This document shows, in pieces, positions 26,386 through 46,549 of a stretch of DNA of 64,000 nt. The stretch spans positions 19,530,001 through 19,594,000 of the forward strand of contig NC_079878.1 in NCBI RefSeq assembly GCF_029227915.1. The letters are read 5' to 3'. Within the stretch, counting starts at the first letter, position 1; the number at the start of each line of letters is the position of its first letter. Source of the DNA: Hydractinia symbiolongicarpus. Lineage: Eukaryota > Cnidaria > Hydrozoa > Anthoathecata > Hydractiniidae. Both the position numbers and the translations under genes were made by a program. The notes beneath the pieces were generated by a model, which saw only the letters and a program-made list of their open reading frames with translations, did not search any database and was not told the origin of the DNA.

Positions 26386-26937
26386 TCGGGGACCTAGGTT
26401 TGGGAAAATTACCCAAATTGGTCCTAGGTGGTCCCTAGTTATCCACGCGGTGAAAAACCATTGAATTCACAACCTCGTTTCCAAGTTAATTAGCCTCAAA
26501 GTTTTAAGTGCACTGTAAAGGCTTCATTAATTTAAATTAAGATATTGGTGTTAAAGTAGTGATATTGACAACATCTCTCACATTGGCAATTTTTGCTGCA
26601 GTAAAATCGCACATGGGAAGTCTGTAAGAGTTAAATAAGAAGTAGAAGATTGCTGACGGAAAAAGTGAGCTTGCCAATGTATTTTGTTATGGTAAAAACT
26701 TGACAAAATTTTGCTGCCATGAATTACAAAACTTCCATAGTGTTCTAACAAGTGTGGTAATTTTTCGTTTTATTGCTTGATCATTAATTTTGTTGGATGA
26801 AAGTCATTAATTTCAGCAGATCTATAAATTTTACATAATAGGGTCATGTGCCCCTCTTCCCCCCCCCAAAAAAAAAAAATAAAATATTTTAACAAAAAAA
26901 GGTCGAAGCAGCAGTCCAGCAAAAAGAAAGAGAAATA

Positions 26938-27062
26938 TTTAAAAAGCAATATCTGGAGTTACATGAACTTTAACAAAATGTGGATACATCATTGGGCATT
27001 CCGCATGCAAATCTTTTAGTAAGTCCAACTTCTAAGAGTACCTTAGGATCCCTTTAAGAATT
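26938..27062 (+). repeat. Dispersed repeat copy (partner at 53487-53565)
   Basis: ATATTTAAAAAGC, TCTGGAGTTACATGAA, AGTCCAAC and AGTACCTT(A/G)GG(A/T)TCCCTTTAAG occur in the same order at 26945-27060 and 53487-53562. The copy here has an extra insert of about 45 bp. Confidence 0.65.
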
Positions 27063-27554
27063 TTTTTTTATTTAAAAAAAAATAAAGCTAAATATATCTT
27101 TTAGCAGTCAAATAAAAATTATTTATTACTATATAAAAATTATTAAAATTAACAGAAAACTTGAACACAGTTTAAGATATGCTATTTAAGAAATGCACGA
27201 TAATTGTGTAAAAGAGTTTTTCAAATAAAAAATATAAACACAATTTGGCAGATGAAATGTGTGAAATGTATAGTAGCATCCAATAAATAGAAAAAATGAT
27301 TTGTTAGGTTCTATAACCAGTAGGGCACTTTAGTCCAATCAAGTATTACCCAATCGGGAAAAATTACCCAACAAAGAGCCAATCTGCAACTTCCCAATCG
27401 AGTAAGACATGACTAAATCAAGTGACTATTTTTCTGCTTTCCAGCAAGTTGTGGTGTAAAGTGCATTCTGATTATTGCTTACATAGAAGTACTAGTGTTA
27501 CTTGATTTGGATTGCAGGATGACATGCACTCTTCTTGTTTGCGCTTTCTTAACA

Positions 27555-28346
27555 CTGTTCTTCCAGGATTAAGAACGCTGCCTGGATTATGTTCTGCAGC
27601 TTGCCCTGTTTATAAACAGGCAGAAAATACATAATCGGGGCAACATAACGAGGACTGGAAAAGGACAGGAAAGAAAATATATTTTTTGGCACTTATAAAA
27701 CAAACATAATCGGGGCAGGCCGGCTTATGTACAACAGTCTAATATTAATTCTCACTTTAGAATAAACATAACCGAAGCAGGCTGGTTTATGTGCGACACT
27801 TTTACATTATTCCTCACTCTAGAATGAACATAATCAGGGCTGACCGGCTTTTGTATCATTTGTCATCACTCCTGATAAGCAAATAGCCTTGGTGGCAAAG
27901 TTGTTGTTGTTCTCGAATGAAATGAAATTTTGTGGGAACTAAATTTTAGGATTTGCATGTTTAATAACTTTTTACCAAACTTAATTCCTGCAAAAAGGAT
28001 AATTTAGGTCATCCCCAAAATTCAATTCCTGTGAAAAATAAAAATGAGCCAATCCATCAACAAAATTTTGTTTTGTGAAATTTAGTTTGAAAGTATATTA
28101 TGTTGAAATGTACTCACAAGAGGACTTTATACCAAGAATTACGTCGCTATGCCTAGTGACAATAATTTGTCAATGTTTCATTCACTGAAGAAAATGCCAA
28201 TCGCGACCTGCCTAGCCAGCCATTATATCAGCGTTTATAATCTGGTCACCATGACATAATCAGGGGAAAAAACATAATTGGGCCATGCGTACATAGTCCC
28301 GCCGTAATGTTTATAAACAGGCCGTATTCGCAATCTGGGCAGAACA
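27555..28346. mobile_element. Decayed MITE-like element with internal 62-bp tandem units
   Basis: The left end TGTTCTTCCAGGATTAAGAA and the reverse complement of the right end TGTTCTGCCCAGATTGCGAA align without gaps (about 22 of 31 over a longer stretch, both ending in GCCTG). TTTATAAACAGG occurs near both ends. Inside, units starting ACATAATCGGGGC, ACATAACCGAAGC and ACATAATCAGGGC begin at 27704, 27765 and 27828. No TSD could be fixed. Confidence 0.5.
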
Positions 28347-30097
28347 ACACCAGCTAAAGTGATGATAACCTTCAATATTAGAGTTGACAGTGCTTATAAT
28401 CTTCATGCTCTCTTTTTCACACAACTTTCTTTTCGCAAAGATAAAAAACATGTGAAATGGAAATGTTATGGGTCCATGTTGTTGCATATAAAGTGAATTT
28501 TTAAGAGGATGAAGTCATTTATAATGTAGTAAGTTGAAGCAAGACTGCACTGACTTACCTAATGGAGTAATGTTACCCAATCAAGTAACACTTACCCAAT
28601 TGGGTAAAAGTGTCTTACTGATAACTGTCAAGGTACATGTTAAACTTGTAAAGGTTGTCAATCATATCAAAGAAGTTTAGTTATACAGTCAGAGAAAACT
28701 GCTAAATTGACACTGCTAATTTTAAATACTGCTCCAAATTAGCTCCCCAGGTTTTAAATGCTATTGATAATCCGGTTTAAAAAAATTCCAACCAAGGCCG
28801 ACAAAGCATAGCTATATGAATAAGTCTTCAAAACTGTAGCTACTTACAAGTGAAACAAACATTATACGAATAGGCATGGATTTGATTGTAGATAATTACC
28901 CTTCTTAAAATAAAATTATTAATAAGGGAAAAAGATTATTAAATAGGGGAATAGGTTCATTTTGAGTCACAGAGTTGATAGTGAGGTAGTTGCTGAGGGG
29001 ACAGCTGGAGATTTCACATCAACGAAGTTGAAGTCTTATTTTCTCTATAAAAAAGTGGCTAGCTATAGCTAGCGCTAGCTATTATGTAACCATTAAAAAC
29101 ACTGGCTATAATATAACAAAAAGAAACCTTTTTTAAAATTTAGCTAAATACTCGGCACGCTTACGTTCTAAAGTATTCTCCGGAATCGAGCTTGAAGTAA
29201 ATAATAAAAGTACAGAAGATGAGATAGTGCTTTGTTTGTGCGATCATGCTTATTGTTCATTCAGATTTGTCAAGTGAAATAAATGCTTTTGTTGCGTATT
29301 AAAACACATCAAGTCATGCCTGCAGGCACACTATACTCCAGCGTAGAGTTTATTTTGGAATACTGATTCATATTATAAGTGTAAAATCATAGGCAGGAGA
29401 GTTGTTTACATCATTCGCATAATATGTCCCCACGAATCTTGTGACAAGGTACATGCAATCATATCGCAGGTCTTGACGAAACATCTAGGGAGCTGAGAAG
29501 ATTTCGTGTGGTAAGAAGGGCAAATATTTATCTTTTTTCTCTTCTCGAAGGGGCACTTTAGAGGTACAGTGTGCTTCAAATACTATCATTGTATGTAATT
29601 CTCGGATCCAGGTTAACATGCTTGAAATTTTCCGATCATTTTTAACAAAAATGACCAACATATTTGAATTCAGCACCAAAATTTATGGAAAACATGCAAA
29701 TTTTCAAGTTTATACACTAAATACAACTGCCTCTATTATTAGCCAAACTTTTGATGTTTGATGAAGAAATGACCACAAATTAACTGCAGTGAAAATTTTT
29801 CATTGCAGTTAGATATTATGGTCAAACTCTTGATCATAAATTTAAAAACTTTAAATTACAATAAAGCCTGTTCTAATAATCTTTTGGTATTCTAAATTTC
29901 CTATGTTAAATTTTTGCTGATAAATCCAAATATACCACTCATTTTTCTAAAAAGTTCCTTGTTTTCTTTTTTAAAATTTGATAATGGTAACTCGGATCTG
30001 AGAATATAAAAAAGATGTCCAGATATGCTCCTCAAAGTTCTCTCTCGCATGACACCGCAGGGCAATTAATAGATGAATTCCATTGTTTAAATTTCCA

Positions 30098-30160
30098 GAG
30101 GTAAGCTCTTTTCGCTCTGGCATCTGTGGGACAGAAAGAAAGATAGGGGGCTAGGTGAAT
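30098..30160 (+). repeat. Dispersed repeat copy (partner at 5046-5106, opposite strand)
   Basis: TAAGCTCTTTTCGCTCT, then a purine-rich tract ending TAGGGGGCTAG, mirrors the copy near 5.05 kb. Confidence 0.5.
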
Positions 30161-31456
30161 CAAAGTTATTTTCAGTCCATTTCTACTCGCAAAAGCATTG
30201 TAAGGATTTTAAGTGAATTTCAATAAAGCTGAAGGAATCAAGCTATACACTTGATCATGGATTAACACCTCAAACGATGTGTCTGTGAGAAGAAATCAAC
30301 AGGAAAAGATCACCTTTTACCAAATTATAGCATCTTTTTTCCTGACACACAAATGTCTGATCCAAAGAGAAAAGTAACTGAAAAGTAAGCAATACATATA
30401 AAAGACCTACTTTGGTTTTGCAAGGACCTTATTATTGAGTCTTGTTTTAGGCATTTCTAAAGCTTCCTCTACAACACCATATAACACATGCGTTGTTACA
30501 CTCGTCCCTTCTTGAAAGAGTGTATTGGTTTGGTCCGTTTTTTTTGTGCTAATCCTAAGAAATGGGATAATAGCTAAGGCATTTTTGGTCCTCTCAGTTC
30601 TACAAAAAGTTTTGCCTAGCTGGGTTATATTGGTTCTCAACTTGGTACGCTGCATTTGTTTTTTTCTAATCATTTTTGTTTACTATACTACAATATATAT
30701 ACTTATTAATCAAAAGCTGACTCAAAATTTCGCTGGCTGTGACTCTTATGAATCTTACTTTACAGATAACTTTTAGCCTATTTCTCATGCTACCTGCATT
30801 CAAATCAAGTATATAAACTATGGCTTTTAATTATCTGTTCTATGTAACTACCTTTGTTACTAAACCTATCAGTTATTTTAAAGGGAATATTGCTAACCCT
30901 ATATTACCTGTTCTGCTTGCAAGTGCAACTATGCAGACTTCTCTCATCTGTGTCTCATCGCTGTTCAACTCCACATCAGTAAATGATTCCATGACTAGGT
31001 ATCAGCTTTAATTTGTGGTTACCAGCTATAAAGTAGTCATGTTGATAATATCTTAGTCTACCTAATATCTGGGTCAGGAGTCAGTGGATTAGCTAGGGTG
31101 TATTAATTTTTTTCACAACAAAACCAAAATGATTATCAACCCTACGGTGTATGATCATCACATTTATTATAAAGGTAGGATGACTAGAATTTTAAAAGTA
31201 ATATGTTTTGATTTTCATGCTTAGAAAAGTTTTTTAAGCGTTAGTCATCTTTTTTTTAAAAAAAAAAGAAAAACATATAAAAACTCTTTAATAATAATGG
31301 AATAATATTTCAGGTAATGACTTTTAGATATTGTTTGTTCTGCAAGTAGTTACACAGTTTGATTAATAATGGCACTGGCATAAAGGTTAAAATTTCTGGG
31401 CAAGATCATTATTGGAACAACATCTACTACGATTGTTCCACAATGCAAAAAGAACA

Positions 31457-31472
31457 CCCCCCCCCCCCCCCC
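31457..31472. repeat. Poly-C tract (16 C)
   Basis: Uninterrupted run of 16 C residues. Its length is likely to vary between individuals or assemblies. Confidence 0.9.
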
Positions 31473-32067
31473 GTGCCATGTGCAAGGGCAAGGAAATTGT
31501 TAATTTTTTTTTGATTATTTTTTGTAATTTCAATATTTTGGAATCGCTTGCTCTCTCGCTCGCTTGCACAAGCAAAATTATTGAAGCTTTGTGCATTTTG
31601 AATAGACAGGATACAGTTATTAATAAAGATATTTATCGAACAAATTCAGTGCAGGAGAACAGTGATATCATTAAGAGAAAATGTGTAGGCCAATTTTATT
31701 TCATAGCAAGAAAGGACCTCTCCCAACTATCCCAAATAGTATATTTTTATTTTCCTACCCCTCCCAACTATTATGATCTTCACACTAACAATTTTGTCTT
31801 AAATATCTACCCCCTGTCTAGCAGACCCTAAAAAGCTTGATTTAAACAAATAGACTTTGAGAATTTTAACATTTAGATTAAATTTTTAAAAAATGAAAAA
31901 AATTGTTTGACAACACTATTGGAATGGAATATTGTACTTTCTTACTTATTGATATTGCATTAATGTAGTATTTGCCATGATACATTTTATACAAACAAGA
32001 CGAAAAAAAAAAATTTTATATTAAATTCATGTATATATATACATCTTTTGTTAAACTTTTAGACGCA

Positions 32068-34004
32068 ATGGTGTTACGTACTGCGCCAACAGTTCCACTG
32101 TATAAATACCTTCTGCGCAACTTATCACAACGATGGAAACTGATCAATTATCAAGCAGCTGTTCTTATTCTCACTTTCATGGCCTACACATCATACCACT
32201 TGGCCAAACGCTCTTTCAGTATTGTAAAATCTGAGTTGGGATGCAACAAAACAATGAATAACTCTTGTGAACCTTGGCCTCCTTTTGATGACCAGAAGAA
32301 GAATAAAGACTTGTTTGGTCTGTTGGATTGTGCTTTTTTGATGTCATATGCACTTGCTATGTTTGTGAGTGGCTATATAGCGGAACACACAAATTTAAGA
32401 ATCTATTTAAGTGCTGGCATGGTGTTAACTGGCGTTTTCACTGGATTGAGTGGTTTGGCTTACTATTTGAACATACACTCCTTATCGTTTTTCGTGCTTC
32501 TACAAATTATTACTGGCATAACACAATCTACAGGTATAGATATGTCTGCATTTTACATTTCAATCGAAACACATGTGTTTGCAAAGCCAACAAAACATAG
32601 CTAAAGGTGATGCTATTACCAAAAGGTGTTTTTTAAATGTTATTTTAAGTGAAACTTTGAACAACTTTACCTGTTAGTTGTCAGCAAAATTAATTCCCAG
32701 CAGAACAATAAAGAAAAACGACCTAAACACCCTTATGTTGCAGAATGTTATTTTTAACGAGGAAAATTTTTTATATAAGTGAAAACAAATTGTTTTTTAA
32801 TTAGCGTAAGGTTGCCACAAATTTTGGAATAGTAACTTGCTTATATCAAATCCATCGTCCCTGTTTTTTTCAGTGTTGCACAATTTCTTTGACCGAATTC
32901 CTCATTTTTTATCCTGATTTTCCTCGTATAGGATGGCCTTGTGTGGTTGAGGCGGTTGGCGTTTGGTTTCCCGAGGGTCGTCGTGGTTTTGTTATGGGCG
33001 TGTGGAATACCCACGTTTCGATTGGAAATATTCTCGGTTCCCTGGTAGCCGGTGCATTCGTTGACACTAACTGGGGTCTGTCGTTTGTTGTTCCTGGTAT
33101 TATTATTGCGTCCGTAGGCGTGATTATCTTTATTTTTTTGATACCTCATCCAAGTCACGTTGGTTTGCACGAACACAAGAAACAACCCGCCTTCACACCT
33201 TCACGAACTGATATACTTCCAAGTCCTGATCCTTTGCGAAAACCTAACAAAGAAGAAGTTGAGGAAGAACAAGTTGAACCGAAAGCCATCGGTATATGGG
33301 GTGCATTAAGAATACCTGGCGTGGTAGAATATTCGCTTTGTTTATTTTTCGCTAAACTAGTCAGTTACACTTTCCTTTTCTGGTTACCATATTACATTCA
33401 ACAAACTCCAATCGACGGTAAAAAGTACGATTCCGGTAAAGCTGCAGACTGGGCAACACTCTTCGACGTTGGTGGAGCTGCTGGGGGGATCGTCGCTGGC
33501 CTGCTCACTGATTACACCCACCATCCGGGTCTTGTAAATGTGATCATGTTGTTATGCGCTGGTCCAAGTTTGTTTTTGTTTTATTTTCACGGTACAGCCA
33601 ACGTGACACTGTTTGTCACTTACATGATCATCTCAGGATTCTTTGTAAATGGCCCCTATGCGCTGATAACAACTGCTGTGTCAGCAAGTCTGGGAACACA
33701 CGAATGTTTAAGAGGCAACACAAAAGCAATGGCAGTGGTGACATCTATCATCGACGGAACGGGATCTTTAGGTGCCGCCATCGGACCTTTATTAGCTGGC
33801 GTTATATCTGAATCAACTGGTTCATGGACTGACGTGTTTTACATGTTAATTATAGCCGATATCATCGCGGCAATACTTCTATCCAGACAGTTTGCGCACG
33901 AAGTGAAAGAAGTGTATGTTAAGCTTAGGTACAGACTAGGACGATCGAACAGCGATTCTGTCAATACCTTCGATGAGAATGAACCTTTGCTAAGCACTGC
34001 GTAG
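32068..34004 (+). CDS. SLC37A2: SLC37-family sugar-phosphate/phosphate antiporter (SLC37A1/A2-like)
   Basis: Major-facilitator transporter; vertebrate SLC37A1 and A2 exchange glucose-6-phosphate for phosphate, mainly in ER membranes. Exons 32068-32533 and 32932-34004 join phase 1 to phase 1 (GTATAG donor, CGTATAG acceptor), giving 512 aa; the human paralogues are roughly 500-530. Conserved blocks include YTSYHLAKRSFSIVKS, SYALAMFVSGYIAE, VWFPEGRRGF, NILGSLVAG, WGLSFVVPGII, IPGVVEYSLCLFFAKLVSYT, LFDVGGAAGGIVAGL, VNGPYALITTAVSASLGTH and IIDGTGSLGAAIGPLLAG. A first lumenal loop carries NKT and NNS sequons, and a charged cytosolic loop splits the two six-helix halves. The start was chosen at 32068 because an acceptor-like TTTTAG lies 6 bases upstream, implying a 5' UTR intron. 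The C-terminus ends NEPLLSTA, a possible acidic di-leucine signal. A1 versus A2 cannot be decided here. Confidence 0.92.
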
Positions 34005-34094
34005 TACATTGTTTTTATTAGCAACAATTTTTATTCGCATTTGTGCACGTCTTTGTTAACTACCTGGTTTGTTTGATCCTTTTCTTTAAAAAAG

Positions 34095-34100
34095 AATAAA
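34095..34100 (+). promoter_or_regulatory. Candidate poly(A) signal of the SLC37 gene
   Basis: AATAAA about 90 bases after the stop codon, followed by GT-rich sequence (GTGTTAGTTTGTTTAGTTGT). Confidence 0.55.
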
Positions 34101-34948
34101 CGCGTGTTAGTTTGTTTAGTTGTATTTGAATTTGAGTATTTTATAAAAATTTTGCTTAAATATTAATTCACTTTAATGGTACTATTTTTTGCGGGTATTA
34201 AATTTTGCGCGAAGTTTGAATTTAACCATCATTGAGTATCCGCGAAAATATTGCTTAACGCACCGAAAAGATAATTTCCGCCATGAAAAAATAACTAAAA
34301 TTTAAATTCTACACAGTAAAAAGAGAACGCTGTTCTGTTAAATATATTTAATCTTTGACAAACTCTGCAAAAATACTATATATGGGAATTTTTTGTCAAT
34401 TTTTTTTTCTTTTAGAGAATCTGCTGATCGTGAATTTTGTAACTTAATCTCAAATATTTAATAGCATTATTACATCATTTGCCAAAATTAATAGCCTCGA
34501 TTTTTTTTTGCAAATAATCGCGAAATAAGCACCATTATAGTAGTGTTAATTTTAATTGATCATCAGAGTGTGGTTTTGTTTCTAATATTCATTACATTTG
34601 CCATTATACCTCCTTACACGGCAGTAAAACTTCTCTATGCAGAGCAATATTAGGTATATTGTAACCGGAGGTGGTCCTTGCCTCTGGTAATAATTGTAAT
34701 CAATTTATATATATTATTAATATAAAAAATATTTTTGATTTCTCGCAAAAAAATTGTACATATAATTGTTTTAAATAATACCTGTGAAAAATTCAAATTT
34801 TTCTTGTTTCACGTTTTCGCGGCTTTTTAATATCGTCAACGTTTTTTTTAAACAATTTCATTGGTATAGATTTTTAAAAAAATAATTAATTTTATATAAA
34901 CAGAATTAATATAGAAGACATTATTTCAGATTGAAGAAAAACTAATTT
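34101..34948. other. Intergenic, no gene seen
   Basis: Very AT-rich with many poly-T runs. No coding frame or structured repeat recognised. Confidence 0.5.
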
Positions 34949-35061
34949 GTTCATCACTAACATACTGCCAGGCAGCGAGCGGGATTCGAACCGCGGTCCC
35001 CAGAATTGGGAGCCGCAGACGAACCCACTACACTACGTGCGGCAATATGTTAGTGATGAAC
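34949..35061 (-). mobile_element. tRNA-like sequence enclosed by a 21-bp inverted repeat
   Basis: The outer arms 34949-34969 and 35041-35061 are inverted copies agreeing at 20 of 21 positions. Between them, on the minus strand, are a Pol III A box (TAGTGTAGTGG, 35025-35035) and a consensus B box (GGTTCGAATCC, 34982-34992) at tRNA-like spacing. A canonical clover leaf does not fold well: the T-stem is imperfect and the base before a putative anticodon is not U. It is therefore more likely a tRNA-derived repeat than a working tRNA gene. On the minus-strand RNA the single arm difference becomes a G-U pair. Confidence 0.65.
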
Positions 35062-36708
35062 TCAGATAGTTTATCCGGATGGTGTGTATACATATAGGTG
35101 AATATTTATCATAGCACATCCGTAATTCATTCTCAACAGAGAATGCTTCACCCCGATCAGACCTCTGATCATGACGGGCGGCATTCTCTGATCATGACTG
35201 GTAAGTCTCTAATTTACTATGTTAACTTAATAAATCTATATGTTTTCTGAAGTCACTTTTTTGATTAAAAATGTTCGCTAAATAATTGTTTGCTTATTAC
35301 ATGGAGCTGCAAGGAGTTTGAGCAGAATTTTGCCGGGTAAAAGGAAATGTTCGGTGCTCAAAGGTGACCGTTACTAGAAAGAAAAAATACAATTTTTCCC
35401 TGCGGGGCCAAGGAGGAGGAAACTCAAGTCGACACATTTTTTGTTAATATAAGGTGCAAAAAAAGCCTATAGGGAAGACAGTGTTCTATAAAAATCGCGA
35501 TGTTTGGATCATTCCGATTAACAACATGATACTAGATATTCTTGTTGGGGGTAAGGACTTTTCGGTCTTTCTCGGGTCTATTTTTTTTTTGTAAATGTAA
35601 CTTCCCATTTATCGGTGTTAAGGGAAGAACAGTATTAGAATCCGTAATATCTAATTCAGCAGGCAACCTTAGCGCGAGTTTTGTTTTTACTGGCATATCT
35701 TCTTTCGCGCACTTATTACGGGCAAGCGATACCCTGATATTACACTTCCTTCATGTAAATGTTCATATAAAATTTTTCAATAGCTTTATCAATCTTCGAT
35801 TTACACCAGAATTTTTTTTAGTATTGCTATTAATTATATAACTACGTCTCAGAGAAAATATCCTAAATCTTATTACTCGTTTTCTTCCAGATTCGCACAA
35901 CAAATTTGCGTGCGATTAAATGCGCAAAAAACAGTATAAAGAAATTACGCGTGCGCGAATATTTTATAAATTAGGTATTCTCTTCAACTGCAATATACAT
36001 TTTATTTTTGCTAAAACCACTTATCAGCAGAGAATAATCGCAATTCGTGCAATGCGCAAAATATAAACTGGACAAATTTATCTGTTAAAAACTAATCAGG
36101 GAAAAACGACATGAATTTTTTTTTAATAACCTCAAATAGTAAAAAACATTACAAGAGTCCATTGTAGGATTGGAAAATTATGAGGAAAATAGTTTTTTTA
36201 CTTTAAAAATAAAGTAACTTCCTGTGAAAAGATAGAAAAGATAGGCGTAGAAGAGCCCTGGGGATGAGGTAAGCTTAGTATAGTAAATCCAGGGAAAGCA
36301 AGTCATTTGTTTCAAAAACCATTCCTTATAAACAATAAATTTTCAGAATTAGTATTATCAAATCCCGCATGTTTTTTATGACAAGCTTTTTACTGCTAAA
36401 GGAAAAATAGTGTAAGACGCGCTTCTAACATATATCCTTCGTCGGATTTCTTTCTTCTGTGCTGCAAAATATCCAGCTTTATAATATCGCAGCTACTACA
36501 TATGGTAGACATGAAATGAATTCAAAAAACTCTTCTAAGCCCAGCGAGGAGTTATCGCGATAATTTATTTAGTGGAATGGACTGATCAAACACGAAATAA
36601 AAAGGGAAAAAAAACAACTTAATTTAATTCAATAAAAACTGTAAAACAACTACAACTAGTACAAAATACCTCCCTACGTTCAAATATAAAACCTAAAAAT
36701 AGTTGGTT
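35062..36708. other. Intergenic between tRNA-like element and TMX1
   Basis: No recognised gene. A CCCTGGGGATGAGGT copy near 36255 matches the dispersed repeat around 46.8 and 48.0 kb. A short minus-strand open stretch near 35530-35720 has no recognisable domain. Confidence 0.4.

Positions 36709-46549
<9,841 letters not shown>

Larger units (their letters stand above)
28350..32030. other. Intergenic, gene-poor
   Basis: No recognised gene. A minus-strand frame of 88 codons at 30673-30407, followed on the minus strand by a GTAGGT donor-like site at 30411, could be an exon of an unknown gene, but nothing else supports it. A dispersed repeat lies at 30098-30160 and a C16 run at 31457-31472. Confidence 0.4.

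Noticed and set aside
34949-35061. Functional tRNA gene
   Set aside because: Pol III boxes are good, but the T-stem and the anticodon-loop U are not, and the outer inverted repeat is unlike a tRNA gene.
35542-35841. 99-codon plus-strand frame
   Set aside because: Hydrophobic, no domain; the opposite strand is also open for a stretch, so neither is convincing.
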